DNA of 36,767 nt from Micromonospora echinofusca (GTDB lineage Bacteria > Actinomycetota > Actinomycetes > Mycobacteriales > Micromonosporaceae), in contig NZ_WVUH01000018.1 in the NCBI RefSeq assembly GCF_017614955.1, positions 1-36,767 on the forward strand, in the 5' to 3' direction. The notes under the pieces are model-generated. The model searched no databases, was not told the origin of the DNA, and saw nothing but the letters and a program-made list of their open reading frames with translations. Positions 22,397 to 31,260 of the stretch are shown piece after piece. Within the stretch, counting starts at the first letter, position 1; each line of letters starts with the position of its first letter. Both the position numbers and the translations under genes were made by a program.

Positions 22397-24187
22397 TCAG
22401 CGGTTGGTGTGGTCGCGGAAGCCCCGGCCACTCTTGCGGCCCAGGTAGCCGGCGGTGACCAGGTGCTCCAGCAGCGGCGCCGGGGCGAAGCCGGGCTCCC
22501 GCAACTCCAGGTACAGCTCCCGCTGGATGGCCAGCGACACGTCCAGCCCGACCACGTCGAGCAGCTCGAACGGACCCATCGGGTACCCGCAGCCGAGCTT
22601 CATCGCGTGGTCGATGTCGTCGGCCGTGGAGTAGCTCGCCTCCAGCATCTTCACCGCGTCGTTGAGGTACGGGAAGAGCAGCGCGTTGACGATGAACCCG
22701 GACCGGTCCCCGCAGGCGACCCCGGTCTTGCCCAGCGTGGCGCAGACCGCCTGGGCGGTCGTCACGGTCTCCGCCGAGGTGCGGATGGTGCGCACGATCT
22801 CCACCAGCGGCATCACCGGCGCCGGGTTGAAGAAGTGCAGCCCGACCACGTCCGCCGGCCGGTGGGTGGCCATCGCCACGTCGATCACCGGCAGGGAGGA
22901 GGTGGTGGTGGCGAGCACGACGCCCGGCTTGCAGATCTCGTCGAGGCTGGCGAAGAGGGCCTTCTTGACGCTCAGCTCCTCGACCACCGCCTCCACCACC
23001 AGGTCCACGTCGGCCAGGTGTTCCAGCACCGCCGACCAGGTGATCCGACCGAGTGCGGCGTCCCGGTCGGCCTCGCTGAGCCTGCCGCGTACGACGCCCT
23101 TGTTGAGCGAGGTCTTGACCGCCTCGCAGACCCGGGCGGACTTCTCCGCACCCCGGGTGACCGAGACGACCTCGTAGCCGGCCTTCGCGAAGACCTCGAT
23201 GATGCCGGTCGCCATCGTGCCCGAGCCGACCACCCCGACCTTCGAGATCCCCCGGGCGCCGTCGGCGACTGCCCCGTCCACCCGGGCCGGGGTCTGCTCG
23301 TCGGGTACGACCACCGGGGAACCCGGCCGCTCGTAGGTGTAGAAGCCCCGGCCGGACTTGCGGCCGAGCAGCCCGGCGGTGACCATCTGCTTGATCAGCG
23401 GTACCGGGGCGTGCCGGCGGTCCCGCCCGCCCCGCCGGTACATGGTGTCCAGGATCTCGTACGCGGTGTCCAGCCCGATCAGGTCCATCAGCGCCAACGG
23501 GCCCATCGGCAGGCCGCAGCCGAGCTTCATCGCCGCGTCGATGTCCTCCCGGGTCGCGTAGTGCTGTTCGAGCATCCCGACGGCGTGGTTGAGGTACCCG
23601 AAGAGCAGCGCGTTGGCGATGAAGCCGGCCCGGTCGCTGATGGTGACGTCGACCTTGCCGAGCCGGGCGCAGAGCGCCTCGACGTCGGCCACCACCTCCG
23701 CCGAGGTGACCACCGTCCGGACCACCTCGACCAGCTTCATCACCGGCGCCGGGTTGAAGAAGTGGATGCCGATGACCTGGTTGGGCCGGCTGGTGGCCAC
23801 CGAGATCTCGGTGACACTGAGCGACGAGGTGTTGGTGGCGAGGATCGCCTCGGGCTTGCACACCCGGTCCAGTTCGCCGAAGATGCGCTGCTTCAGGTCG
23901 AGGTGCTCGGGGACCGCCTCGATGACCAGGTCGACCGAGTGCAGCGCGGCCAGGCCGACCGCGAAGGTGACCCGGGACAGCAGGGCGTCCCGGTCGGCGG
24001 GGTCGAGCTTGCCCTTGGCGACCGCCCGGTCGGTGGAGCGGGTCAGCGTGGTCCGGCCCCGGTCCAGCGCGGCGTCGGAGATCTCGACGGCCAGCACGTC
24101 GATGCCGTTGCGCGCGAACACCTCGACGATGCCGGCACCCATGGTGCCCAGCCCGACGACGCCGATGCTGGTGAACTCGCGTGCCAC
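22397..24187 (-). CDS. Two-module 3-hydroxyacyl-CoA dehydrogenase
   Basis: A 596-residue tandem fusion of two complete 3-hydroxybutyryl/acyl-CoA dehydrogenase modules (about 5-286 and 313-596). Each has an NAD-binding GxGTM motif (GLGTMG 12-17; GSGTMA 321-326). Each also has the Ser/His/Glu/Asn catalytic set: S121, H142, E154, N192 and S430, H451, E463, N501. Both halves end with the LGRKSGRGF motif. The enzyme oxidises 3-hydroxyacyl-CoA to 3-ketoacyl-CoA, or the reverse, in fatty acid or C4 metabolism. The start is GTG 24187 with GGAGG six bases upstream; the longer open frame to 24259 lacks this. The second module has TTTSS where the first has TNTSS. Confidence 0.88.
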   Translation of the reverse strand: MAREFTSIGVVGLGTMGAGIVEVFARNGIDVLAVEISDAALDRGRTTLTRSTDRAVAKGKLDPADRDALLSRVTFAVGLAALHSVDLVIEAVPEHLDLKQRIFGELDRVCKPEAILATNTSSLSVTEISVATSRPNQVIGIHFFNPAPVMKLVEVVRTVVTSAEVVADVEALCARLGKVDVTISDRAGFIANALLFGYLNHAVGMLEQHYATREDIDAAMKLGCGLPMGPLALMDLIGLDTAYEILDTMYRRGGRDRRHAPVPLIKQMVTAGLLGRKSGRGFYTYERPGSPVVVPDEQTPARVDGAVADGARGISKVGVVGSGTMATGIIEVFAKAGYEVVSVTRGAEKSARVCEAVKTSLNKGVVRGRLSEADRDAALGRITWSAVLEHLADVDLVVEAVVEELSVKKALFASLDEICKPGVVLATTTSSLPVIDVAMATHRPADVVGLHFFNPAPVMPLVEIVRTIRTSAETVTTAQAVCATLGKTGVACGDRSGFIVNALLFPYLNDAVKMLEASYSTADDIDHAMKLGCGYPMGPFELLDVVGLDVSLAIQRELYLELREPGFAPAPLLEHLVTAGYLGRKSGRGFRDHTNR

Positions 24188-24255
24188 GGTCCGCCTCCAC
24201 TCGCTCGGGCCGCCGTCTGAACGGCCGCTAAGGTTCTGCGCGCGAGTCTGCCACG

Positions 24256-25374
24256 TCACGCTCCGAAGTCGGAACCGCGTGGGGTGGGGACGGCGTGGGA
24301 AATGTCACCGGACGATGCCAGATCGAGCAGTTCGGCGACGAACTCGGCCGGCCGTTCCAGGTGCGGGCAGTGGCCACAGCCGGCCAGCACCACCTCCCGG
24401 TACCGGCCACCGGCCGCCGCGTACCGGTCCAGTACCGCCCGGGTCTGCCCGACCATCGGCTGCGGCGGGTACGCCTCGACGCCCGGCCAGCCGGGCACCA
24501 TGCCGAGCGAGCCGAGGTACGCCAGGTCGAGCAGGGCGGCGTCGGAGACGATCGCGTCGGCGTCACCGCGTACCCAGACCACCGGTGGCTTGGCGGCGAC
24601 GGCGACCAGGTCGTCGGCGATCCGGAAGTGCGCCGGGGAGAGCGCGTTGAGCACGCCCCGGTCCCCGGGGGCGGTACCCGGCCAGTTCGGTGAGGTGACC
24701 GCCGTACCCGGGTAGTTGTCGTCCCCGGTGGCGGTGGAGAGCATGCTGTCCAGCAGCAGTTCCTCGTCGTCGCCGAGACTGGCCGGATCAGCCACGTAGA
24801 GCGTCCGGAGCACGTTGCGGGGGCTGGTCGGGGTGTCCGCGCCCCGGTCGGCGGCGGCCAGCCGGTGCACCAGGTCGGAGTTGGCGGTGCCGCCCCCGGT
24901 ACCGGCGAAGTCGGCGCTGACCGGGATCCCGTCGGGGCCGGCGGTACCGCCGTAGCCGTACGGCGACACCGGCGCCTCCAGCAGTAGGCCGCCGACCCGG
25001 TCCGGGTGGTCGACCAGCAACCGCATGGCCACTCCCCCGCCGAGCGAGTGGCCGACCACGACCGGGCGGGCCGGACCGGCCACGGTTGGGCTGCCGAACA
25101 GCTCCGGGACGTCGAGCAACGCGGCCAGGTCGTCGGCGAAGTCGGCCAGTCCCCGGGTCGCGTCCACCGGGGCGGTCTCCGTCCCGCCGTACCCGCGCAG
25201 GTCCGGGGCGACGATCCGCAGCGTCTCCGGCAGCCGCCGGATCAGGGGCAGCCAGAACGCCGCCGACGAGCAGTTGCCGTGCACGAGCAGGACCGGAGTC
25301 CCGTCCACCGGCCCGGCGACGAGCACCGACTGCCGGATGCCCCCGGCCTGCACACTGATCCGCTCGGTTTCCAC
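24256..25374 (-). CDS. Alpha/beta hydrolase
   Basis: A 372-residue alpha/beta hydrolase: oxyanion region LLVHGNCSS (29-37), PDLRGYG (58-64), nucleophile elbow VGHSLGG with Ser at about 110, an acidic residue in VWVRGDADAIV and a C-terminal His in AGCGHCPHLERP. A cap insertion of roughly 100 residues (around 125-240) is rich in Gly/Thr/Asp. Lipase, epoxide hydrolase and haloalkane dehalogenase subfamilies are all possible. The start is uncertain: GTG 25374 gives VETERISVQAGG, and a TTG at 25410 would add 12 residues. It lies upstream of the dehydrogenase fusion on the same strand with a 68-bp gap, so co-transcription is possible. Confidence 0.78.
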   Translation of the reverse strand: METERISVQAGGIRQSVLVAGPVDGTPVLLVHGNCSSAAFWLPLIRRLPETLRIVAPDLRGYGGTETAPVDATRGLADFADDLAALLDVPELFGSPTVAGPARPVVVGHSLGGGVAMRLLVDHPDRVGGLLLEAPVSPYGYGGTAGPDGIPVSADFAGTGGGTANSDLVHRLAAADRGADTPTSPRNVLRTLYVADPASLGDDEELLLDSMLSTATGDDNYPGTAVTSPNWPGTAPGDRGVLNALSPAHFRIADDLVAVAAKPPVVWVRGDADAIVSDAALLDLAYLGSLGMVPGWPGVEAYPPQPMVGQTRAVLDRYAAAGGRYREVVLAGCGHCPHLERPAEFVAELLDLASSGDISHAVPTPRGSDFGA

Positions 25375-25473
25375 CCGCCGGATGCTGCCACCGACGTCCC
25401 GCCGGTTCAATGGCGGTGACCACCACCCGGATACAGGTCGGGGCAGGTCCGGGCCACACCATCCGGTGGCCGG

Positions 25474-25502
25474 GCGGGTCCGGGCCGCGCGGCCGGACCC
25501 GC
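25474..25502. terminator. Stem-loop downstream of the FHA gene
   Basis: GCGGGTCCG (25474-25482) pairs with CGGACCCGC (25494-25502), with a GC-rich loop that can extend the stem. It lies 36 bp beyond the stop of the minus-strand FHA gene and is a likely factor-independent terminator. Confidence 0.6.
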
Positions 25503-25537
25503 GCCGGTTGGCGCGACCGGCAACAGGGCGGTCGCTC

Positions 25538-26053
25538 CTACTGGAACATCAGGTACGCGCCGGTGATGCCACCGGCCGCCGCGATCCCCGCCCCGAGGGC
25601 GAGCAGTACCCGGTGCGGACGGCCGGCGGAGTCGGTGACGATGGCGTCGGTCGGCCCGACGAGCGCGGCCGAGGGCGGTCGGGGCGGTGCGGGGGCGACC
25701 GGCGGGACGCGGAAGCCGTTGACCGGTACGGTCACCGCCGACGACGGGTCGAAGAACCGCAGCTCGACTCCACCCACCCGGATCCGGTCGCCGTCGGTGA
25801 GCCGCTCCACGCCGTTGAGCCGCTGGTCGTTGAGCCAGGTGCCGTTGGTGGACCCCATGTCGGCGAGGGAGACCTGCCCGCCGGCGAGCCGGACCGCCGC
25901 GTGCCGGCGACTGACCTGGAGATCGTCGATGACGATGTCCGCGCTCTCCACCCGGCCGATGACCCGGGAGCCGGGCGAGAGCCGGAAACTGGTGCCCCGC
26001 ATGGACCCGCTGACGATGGTCAGCATGGGCAGCAGACCCGGCTCGTCCATCAT
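25538..26053 (-). CDS. FHA domain protein with C-terminal membrane anchor
   Basis: A 171-residue protein with a forkhead-associated domain at about 11-101. The phosphothreonine-binding residues are visible: GR (33-34), SRRH (48-51) and STNGT (68-72). A Pro-rich linker (about 112-130) and a terminal hydrophobic helix (150-171, ending GAYLMFQ) follow, so the FHA domain should face the cytoplasm at the membrane. FHA domains dock proteins phosphorylated by Ser/Thr kinases; no kinase, phosphatase or secretion gene is adjacent. ATG 26053 (MMDEP) has GGAGG eight bases upstream. The open frame continues upstream but without family-like sequence. Confidence 0.8.
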   Translation of the reverse strand: MMDEPGLLPMLTIVSGSMRGTSFRLSPGSRVIGRVESADIVIDDLQVSRRHAAVRLAGGQVSLADMGSTNGTWLNDQRLNGVERLTDGDRIRVGGVELRFFDPSSAVTVPVNGFRVPPVAPAPPRPPSAALVGPTDAIVTDSAGRPHRVLLALGAGIAAAGGITGAYLMFQ

Positions 26054-26352
26054 GGATAGTCCCTCCACCACGCCGGTACGGCCCGGCGGGCCAAGCTTTC
26101 CAGTCCCGCGTCGCGGGGCCCAGCTACCCAGCGGTGGACTTGGCCGACCGGCCGGGTAGACAAGGGTCGACGATTCGGCGGACCTCGGGTAGCGAATCGA
26201 TTTCGCAGCGTAGTAGTTCCATGACCATCCTGCCATCCGGCCCCGCCTCGCGTCGAGGAGGGTCGATCGCCGAGGGCCCGGGTGACCCGCTGCCGGCACA
26301 CGTGCGGACCGAAACCCTACCCACCGGTAATCTGCGGGTCTAGACTGCCGCC
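26054..26352. promoter_or_regulatory. 299-bp divergent intergenic region (FHA gene / aldehyde dehydrogenase)
   Basis: No gene is supported. It contains the ribosome binding site of the FHA gene, a dyad GCGAA-TCGAT-TTCGC at 26192-26206 that could be an operator, and the TAGACT -10 candidate at 26341-26346 for the aldehyde dehydrogenase. Short open frames here have no ribosome binding site and no recognisable composition. Confidence 0.4.
26341..26346 (+). promoter_or_regulatory. Candidate -10 element, leaderless start of aldehyde dehydrogenase
   Basis: TAGACT followed by GCCGCC and the ATG; the same hexamer and spacing precede ethylmalonyl-CoA mutase on the other strand. Confidence 0.55.
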
Positions 26353-27849
26353 ATGACGGCTGTCCAGGTCCCCGGCGTTCCGGTTGTCGACAACGGCCTG
26401 CTGATCTCGACGAATCCGGCGACCGGCGCGGAGGCCGGCCGGTTCCCGGTCAGCGACCCGGCCGGGGTCGCTGCGGCGGTGCGCCGCGCCGCCACCGCCG
26501 GGGACTGGTGGGCCGGCCTGGGCTTCGCCGGCCGACGGGACCGGCTGCTGCGCTGGCGGTCGACCCTGGCCCGACGGATCGAGGAACTCGCGGCACTCTG
26601 CCACGCCGAGACCGGCAAGCCGGTGGCCGACGCCATCGTCGAGGTCATCACCGCGGTCGAGCACATCGACTGGGCCGCGCGGAACGCCCGTCGGGTGCTC
26701 GGGCCCCGCCGGGTCCGGTCCCGGCTGCTGCTCGTCGAGTTCGGCGCGCACCTGGAGTACCAGCCCTACGGTGTCGTCGGCGTGATCGGCCCGTGGAACT
26801 ACCCGGTCTTCACCCCGATCGGTTCGGCCGCGTACGCCCTGGCCGCCGGGAACGCGGTGGTCTTCAAACCCAGCGAGTACACCCCGACGGTCGGGCAGTG
26901 GCTGGCGGACACCTTCGCCGAGGTGGTGCCGGAGCACCCGGTGCTCCAGGTCGTGCACGGCCTCGGTGACGTCGGCGCCGCGCTCTGCCGTTCCGGGGTG
27001 GGCAAGGTGGCCTTCACCGGCTCCACCGCCACGGCCAGGAAGGTGATGGCCGCCTGCGCCGACTCGCTCACCCCGGTGCTGCTGGAGGCGGGCGGCAAGG
27101 ACGCGATGATCGTCGACGACGACGCCGACCTGGACGCCGCCGCCGAGGCGTGCGTGTGGGGCGCGCTCACCAACGCCGGGCAGACCTGCATCGGCATCGA
27201 ACGGGTCTACGCCGTCGACGCGGTGCACGACCGGTTCGTCGCCAAGGTGGTCGAACGGGCCGGCCGGCTGACCGTGGGCGCGGACGGCGCGGACATCGGA
27301 CCGATCACCATGCCGAGCCAGGTGGACGTGATCCGGCGGCACATCGACGACGCGGTGGCCCGGGGTGGCCGGGCGGTCCTGGGTGGGCCGGAGGCGGTGC
27401 AGCCGCCGTTCGTGCACCCGACCGTTCTGGTGGACGTCCCGGAGGACGCCGCCGCGGTACGCGAGGAGACGTTCGGCCCGACGATCGTCATCAACCGGGT
27501 GTCCGACGTGGACGAGGCGGTCGACCGGGCCAACGCCGTCCGGTACGGGCTGGGTGGTTCGGTCTTCGGCCGGCGGCGTGCGGTGGAGGCGGCCCGTCGG
27601 CTGCGCTCCGGGATGACCGCGATCAACTCCACCCTCAGCTTCGCCGGCATGTCCACCCTGCCGTTCGGCGGGACGGGCGAGTCCGGCTTCGGCCGGATCC
27701 ACGGCGACGACGGGCTGCGCGAGTTCGGCCGGGCCAAGGCGGTCACCCGACGGCGCGCACCGTCGCTGATGCCGGCGATGACCTTCGAGCGGACCCCGGC
27801 GCAGGTGGCCCGGCTGGTCAGGACGATCAAGGCGATCTACGGTCGGTGA
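26353..27849 (+). CDS. NAD(P)-dependent aldehyde dehydrogenase
   Basis: A 498-residue aldehyde dehydrogenase superfamily enzyme oxidising an aldehyde to the acid. GVIGPWNYP is the N-terminal cofactor-site motif, FKPSEYTP holds the cofactor-binding Lys, FTGSTATARKVM lies in the Rossmann domain, LEAGGKD carries the general-base Glu and NAGQTC the catalytic Cys. The C-terminal LPFGGTGESGFGR motif is standard. The substrate is not predictable. There is no ribosome binding site: the TAGACT hexamer six bases before the ATG suggests a leaderless mRNA. It is probably monocistronic, since the next gene has its own similar promoter. Confidence 0.88.
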   Translation: MTAVQVPGVPVVDNGLLISTNPATGAEAGRFPVSDPAGVAAAVRRAATAGDWWAGLGFAGRRDRLLRWRSTLARRIEELAALCHAETGKPVADAIVEVITAVEHIDWAARNARRVLGPRRVRSRLLLVEFGAHLEYQPYGVVGVIGPWNYPVFTPIGSAAYALAAGNAVVFKPSEYTPTVGQWLADTFAEVVPEHPVLQVVHGLGDVGAALCRSGVGKVAFTGSTATARKVMAACADSLTPVLLEAGGKDAMIVDDDADLDAAAEACVWGALTNAGQTCIGIERVYAVDAVHDRFVAKVVERAGRLTVGADGADIGPITMPSQVDVIRRHIDDAVARGGRAVLGGPEAVQPPFVHPTVLVDVPEDAAAVREETFGPTIVINRVSDVDEAVDRANAVRYGLGGSVFGRRRAVEAARRLRSGMTAINSTLSFAGMSTLPFGGTGESGFGRIHGDDGLREFGRAKAVTRRRAPSLMPAMTFERTPAQVARLVRTIKAIYGR

Positions 27850-27916
27850 CTGTCGGATAACCGATGGTCCGGTGGAATCGGAAGATTCAGAGATTCCACC
27901 TGGGTAGGGCCATCGG

Positions 27917-27922
27917 TACATT
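27917..27922 (+). promoter_or_regulatory. Candidate -10 element, leaderless start of the methyltransferase
   Basis: TACATT, then GCCGAC, then the ATG; fits TANNNT with a six-base gap to the start codon. Confidence 0.5.
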
Positions 27923-27928
27923 GCCGAC

Positions 27929-28582
27929 ATGGGCCTGCACTCGCTGCGTTTCCAGCTGGTCGACAACGAGGACTCCTGGGCGGCCCGCCGCCGGCAACGC
28001 CGGGCCGGCTGGCTCGCCGAGACGTTCCCCCGGTTGGCGGAGATGTCGGTGCTCGACCTCGGCGGCCGGGTCGACACCTGGCTCCGTGCCCCGGTACGCC
28101 CCGCGCACGTGCACGTGGTCAACCTGGAGCCCGCCCCGGCGGAGGTACCCGACTGGGCGGAGGTGGACCACGCCGACGCCTGCGAACTGCCGTCGGACAT
28201 CACCCGTCGCCGCTACGACCTGGTCTTCTCCAACTCGGTCCTGGAGCACGTGGGCGGGCACGAGCGGCGACTGCGGTTCGCCGCAGCGGTGCGGACCCTG
28301 GCCGACGCGCACTGGGTGCAGACCCCGTACCGCTACTTCCCGGTCGAGCCGCACTGGCTCGCCCCCGGGATGCAGTTCCTACCGGTGCGGGCCCGCACCA
28401 TGGTGGCCCGGCACTGGCCGCTGGCGCACTCCCCGGCGAAGAGCCACGAGGCCGCCATCGCCCAGGTGCTCTGGACCGAGTTGCTGGACCGCTCGCAGCT
28501 CCGGCACTACTTCCCCGACTCGACGATCCGGGTCGAACGCCTCGCCGGCCTGCCCAAGTCCCTCATCGCCGTGCGGGCGTAG
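27929..28582 (+). CDS. Class I SAM-dependent methyltransferase
   Basis: A 217-residue methyltransferase. MSVLDLGGRVDTWL is motif I of the SAM site and YDLVFSNSVLEHVGGHERRLRFA is the region of motifs III-IV. WVQTPYRYFPVEPHWLAPGMQFLP is distinctive and shared by a set of Methyltransf_11-like proteins. The substrate is unknown. Its stop is only four bases from the convergent nucS stop, so the two transcripts may overlap. The start is set at ATG 27929 because of the TACATT hexamer six bases upstream. Confidence 0.78.
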   Translation: MGLHSLRFQLVDNEDSWAARRRQRRAGWLAETFPRLAEMSVLDLGGRVDTWLRAPVRPAHVHVVNLEPAPAEVPDWAEVDHADACELPSDITRRRYDLVFSNSVLEHVGGHERRLRFAAAVRTLADAHWVQTPYRYFPVEPHWLAPGMQFLPVRARTMVARHWPLAHSPAKSHEAAIAQVLWTELLDRSQLRHYFPDSTIRVERLAGLPKSLIAVRA

Positions 28583-28586
28583 CCGG

Positions 28587-29246
28587 TCAGAACAGGGTCA
28601 GCTCGTCCCGCTCGATGCCCCGCAGCTTGTCGTAGTCGACCACGACGCACCGGATACCCCGGTCGGTGGCGAGTACCCGCGCCTGCGGCTTGATCTCCTG
28701 CGCGGCGAACACGCCGGCCACCGGTGCGAGCAGCGGATCCCGGTTGAGCAGTTCGAGGTAACGGGTGAGCTGCTCCACCCCGTCGATCTCGCCACGCCGC
28801 TTGACCTCGACCGCCACGGTGCCGGACTCGGCATCCCGGCAGAGCAGGTCCACCGGCCCGATCGCGGTCATGTACTCCCGGCGGACCAGCGTGTACCCCT
28901 CGCCGAGGGTGGCCGGGTTCGCGGCCAGCAACTCCTGGAGGTGCGCCTCCACCCCGTCCTTCCGCAGCCCGGGATCGATCCCCAGCTCGTACGAGGTGTC
29001 CTGGAAGATCTCCTCCAGGGTGATCCGCAGCTCCTCACCGGCCTTGTTGACCACCCGCCACACCCCGGGCGCCTCCTCCAGCCGGCAGGGCGGGCTCATC
29101 CAGTTCAGCGGCTTGTAGGCCCGGTCGTCCGCATGGATGGAGACCGAGCCGTCGGCCTTCACCATCAGGAGCCTGGTGGCGGTCGGCAGATGCGCCGAGA
29201 GCCGTCCGACATAGTCCACTGAGCACCGCGCAATCACCAACCGCAC
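28587..29246 (-). CDS. nucS: Endonuclease NucS (mismatch-specific)
   Basis: A 219-residue NucS. The sequence follows actinobacterial NucS closely (for example [15 protein letters not shown] and [13 protein letters not shown]). The nuclease residues D133, E147 and K149 keep the Asp-x13-Glu-x-Lys spacing of Pyrococcus NucS. The C-terminus DELTLF ends in the LF that NucS uses to contact the beta sliding clamp. In actinobacteria, which lack MutS/MutL, NucS drives the non-canonical mismatch repair pathway by cutting both strands at mismatches. The GTG 29246 start matches the family N-terminus ([16 protein letters not shown]) and has TACCCT six bases upstream. The open frame extends far upstream, but this is not NucS-like. 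Confidence 0.93.
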   Translation of the reverse strand: MRLVIARCSVDYVGRLSAHLPTATRLLMVKADGSVSIHADDRAYKPLNWMSPPCRLEEAPGVWRVVNKAGEELRITLEEIFQDTSYELGIDPGLRKDGVEAHLQELLAANPATLGEGYTLVRREYMTAIGPVDLLCRDAESGTVAVEVKRRGEIDGVEQLTRYLELLNRDPLLAPVAGVFAAQEIKPQARVLATDRGIRCVVVDYDKLRGIERDELTLF

Positions 29247-29252
29247 CCGACG

Positions 29253-29258
29253 AGGGTA
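29253..29258 (-). promoter_or_regulatory. Candidate -10 element, leaderless start of nucS
   Basis: On the minus strand TACCCT is followed by CGTCGG and GTG, nearly identical to the arrangement before the gene starting at 21292. Confidence 0.55.
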
Positions 29259-29357
29259 GCGGAGCCGGTCGGCCGCCCCGCCACGCGACGCGGCACCACC
29301 GCGCCCGGTCCCGGCGGTACGGCCGATCGCGCCGAGCGGTACTGGCGCCCCGGTGGG

Positions 29358-29984
29358 ATGCTGGGACACGTGCTCGAAGTGCTGACCGGCGCCGGTCTCG
29401 CCGCCTCGGCGGGGTTGAACGCCTACATCCCTCTGCTCGCCCTCGGCCTGCTCGCCCGCTACACCGACCTGATCAACCTGCCGGCCGGCTCCCAGTGGCT
29501 CGCCAACGGCTGGGTGATCGCCATTCTCGTGGTCCTGCTGGCGGTGGAGGTGGTCGCGGACAAGGTGCCGGTCGTCGACCACGTCAACGACGTGTTGCAG
29601 ACCGTGGTCCGGCCCACCGCGGGCGGGCTGGCCTTCGGTGCCGGCTCGGCCTCGGAGACGGTGACGGTCACCGACCCGGGTCAGTTCTTCTCCTCGCACC
29701 AGTGGGTGCCGATCGCGGTCGGGATGGTGATGGCGTTCGGGGTGCACGGACTGAAGGCCGCCGCGCGCCCGGTGATCAACGCCACCACCGGCGGGGTCGG
29801 CGCTCCGGTGGCGAGTACCGCCGAGGACGCCACCTCCGTGGTCATGTCCCTGGTCGCCATCGTCCTGCCGGTGCTGGTCCTCGTGTTCCTGGTCGCCCTG
29901 CTCGGCTTCGCCTTCTGGATCGTGCGCCGCCGCCGGTCCCGACGACGCGAGCGGCAGGCGGCCCGGGCGGCCAGCCGGCTCTGA
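29358..29984 (+). CDS. DUF4126 family membrane protein
   Basis: A 208-residue integral membrane protein. [22 protein letters not shown] and the following [23 protein letters not shown] segment match the DUF4126 family as I recall it. Hydrophobic helices lie at about 10-33, 50-66, 117-132 and 165-192, followed by a strongly basic C-terminus ([14 protein letters not shown]) that should be cytoplasmic. Function is unknown. ATG 29358 is used; a GTG at 29370 with GATGCT seven bases upstream is possible. The stop codon lies inside the first of three 22-bp tandem repeats. Confidence 0.75.
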   Translation: MLGHVLEVLTGAGLAASAGLNAYIPLLALGLLARYTDLINLPAGSQWLANGWVIAILVVLLAVEVVADKVPVVDHVNDVLQTVVRPTAGGLAFGAGSASETVTVTDPGQFFSSHQWVPIAVGMVMAFGVHGLKAAARPVINATTGGVGAPVASTAEDATSVVMSLVAIVLPVLVLVFLVALLGFAFWIVRRRRSRRRERQAARAASRL

Positions 29985-30045
29985 CCGCCAGCCCTGCCGG
30001 GTCTGACCACCGGCCCCGCCACGTCTGACCGACAGCCCCGCCAGG
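29980..30045. repeat. Three 22-bp tandem repeats overlapping a stop codon
   Basis: Units start at 29980, 30002 and 30024, each beginning TCTGACC and containing a GCC-rich second half (CAGCCC, CGGCCC, CAGCCC). The first TCTGACC contains the TGA stop of the DUF4126 gene. Confidence 0.65.
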
Positions 30046-30327
30046 GCCGGGTGGCACCGCCCGGCCCGCCCCTGGTTGACCCGCTGTCGAGCTGCTGGCA
30101 GAAACGGAGCGCGGCCCACCCGCCGATCCGCTAGCACATCCGGAGCAGCTCGACAGCGTCCCCGCAGCACCGTGCCGCTCCAGTCGACGGCCCCGCCCGG
30201 GCGGCGCTCCGGTCGATCCGTCCCGGCGGGTCCGGTCGATCCGTCCGGCCAGACCGGTCGGCCCCCGTCCGGGTGAGGCTCGGGCCCGGGGCAGCCGGTA
30301 CCCCACCGCGCTTGCCATGATCGAGCC
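29985..30327. other. 343-bp intergenic region with inverted and direct repeats
   Basis: No gene is supported. After the 22-bp tandem repeats it contains a perfect 14-bp inverted repeat, GCTGTCGAGCTGCT (30083-30096) and AGCAGCTCGACAGC (30144-30157), with a 47-base loop, then two copies of TCCGGTCGATCCGTCC (30208-30223 and 30231-30246). The -10 candidate of the next gene is at 30316-30321. Confidence 0.6.
30316..30321 (+). promoter_or_regulatory. Candidate -10 element, leaderless start of the polysaccharide deacetylase
   Basis: CATGAT, then CGAGCC, then the GTG start; one base off TATGAT and at leaderless spacing. Confidence 0.45.
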
Positions 30328-31260
30328 GTGCAGGTGAAGAATTTTCGGACATTGCTGGTCATCATGGTCGCGGTCAGCGTACTCGGCGCGCTCATCCTCA
30401 CGCTGGGGCTGGTCCGCAGGTCGGGACCGGATGCCGCAGCCCCGGACTTCGTCCCTGCGGAGGCCGGCTCCGGACGCCCGACCACCCCGACCAGCAGTCC
30501 GACCAGCAGTCCGACCGGTACCCCGACCGCCCCACCGACGGGGACCGGCCGACCCGGCGCCACCCGGCCGGGTACCCGCCCACCCGTGGTCGACCACGGT
30601 CCACGGACCGGCAACCGGGTGGCGCTGACCTTCGACGCGGACATGACCGACGGGATGCTGTTCAACCTGCGCAGCGGCAAGGTCGCCTCGTACGCCAACC
30701 TGAAGATCCTGGACCTGCTGGAACGCGACCAGGTGCCGGCCACCTTCTTCCTGACCGGCAAATGGGTCGAGCGGTACCCGGAGGTGACCGCCCGGATCGC
30801 CGGCAACCCCCGGTTCGAGCTGGCCAACCACACCTACGGGCACCTGGCGTTCACCGGCGACTGCTACGGCCTGCCCCGGATCCCCACCCAGCAGATGACC
30901 CAGGACGTGGCGAGGACCTTCACGATCGTCGAGCGGTACGGCGGCCGGCAGACCCGGTACTTCCGCTTCCCCGGTCTCTGCCACGACGGCGCGGCGCTGG
31001 CCGCGCTGGCCCCGCTCGGCGTCACCGTGGTGGACGGGGACGTGGTCAGCGGTGACCCGTTCGCCACCGCCTGGCAGCCCATCGTCCGGGCGGTACTGGA
31101 CACGGTCCGCCCCGGGTCGGTGATCATCCTGCACGTCACCGAGGCGAACGCGGCGATGACCGACGAGGCCCTGCCGCACATCCTGGCCGGACTGGCCGCC
31201 CGGGGCCTCACCCCGGCTCCACTCTCCGCCGTACTGGGTGACGGACCTGCGGATTCCTGA
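30328..31260 (+). CDS. Membrane-anchored or secreted polysaccharide deacetylase (NodB domain)
   Basis: A 310-residue protein: a hydrophobic N-terminal segment (about 9-29) acts as signal anchor, then a Ser/Thr/Pro linker (about 50-88), then a NodB-type carbohydrate esterase 4 domain (about 97-300). Metal and catalytic motifs are TFDAD (101-105), NHTYGH (H168 and H172), RFPG (213-216) and a late ILHVTE with His 269. It should remove N- or O-acetyl groups from peptidoglycan or an exopolysaccharide outside the membrane. It is 10 kb from the polysaccharide locus and need not act with it. GTG start without a ribosome binding site. Confidence 0.85.
   Translation: MQVKNFRTLLVIMVAVSVLGALILTLGLVRRSGPDAAAPDFVPAEAGSGRPTTPTSSPTSSPTGTPTAPPTGTGRPGATRPGTRPPVVDHGPRTGNRVALTFDADMTDGMLFNLRSGKVASYANLKILDLLERDQVPATFFLTGKWVERYPEVTARIAGNPRFELANHTYGHLAFTGDCYGLPRIPTQQMTQDVARTFTIVERYGGRQTRYFRFPGLCHDGAALAALAPLGVTVVDGDVVSGDPFATAWQPIVRAVLDTVRPGSVIILHVTEANAAMTDEALPHILAGLAARGLTPAPLSAVLGDGPADS

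Noticed and set aside
22388..24220. 610-residue open frame on the plus strand
   Set aside because: Antisense of the two-module dehydrogenase, caused by high third-position GC; no domain or ribosome binding site.
26124..26343. Short open frames in the FHA/aldehyde dehydrogenase gap
   Set aside because: No ribosome binding site, no recognisable sequence, and both strands are open only because of high GC.
29247..30833. Upstream extension of the nucS frame
   Set aside because: The open frame runs through the DUF4126 gene and the deacetylase, but NucS similarity begins at 29246.
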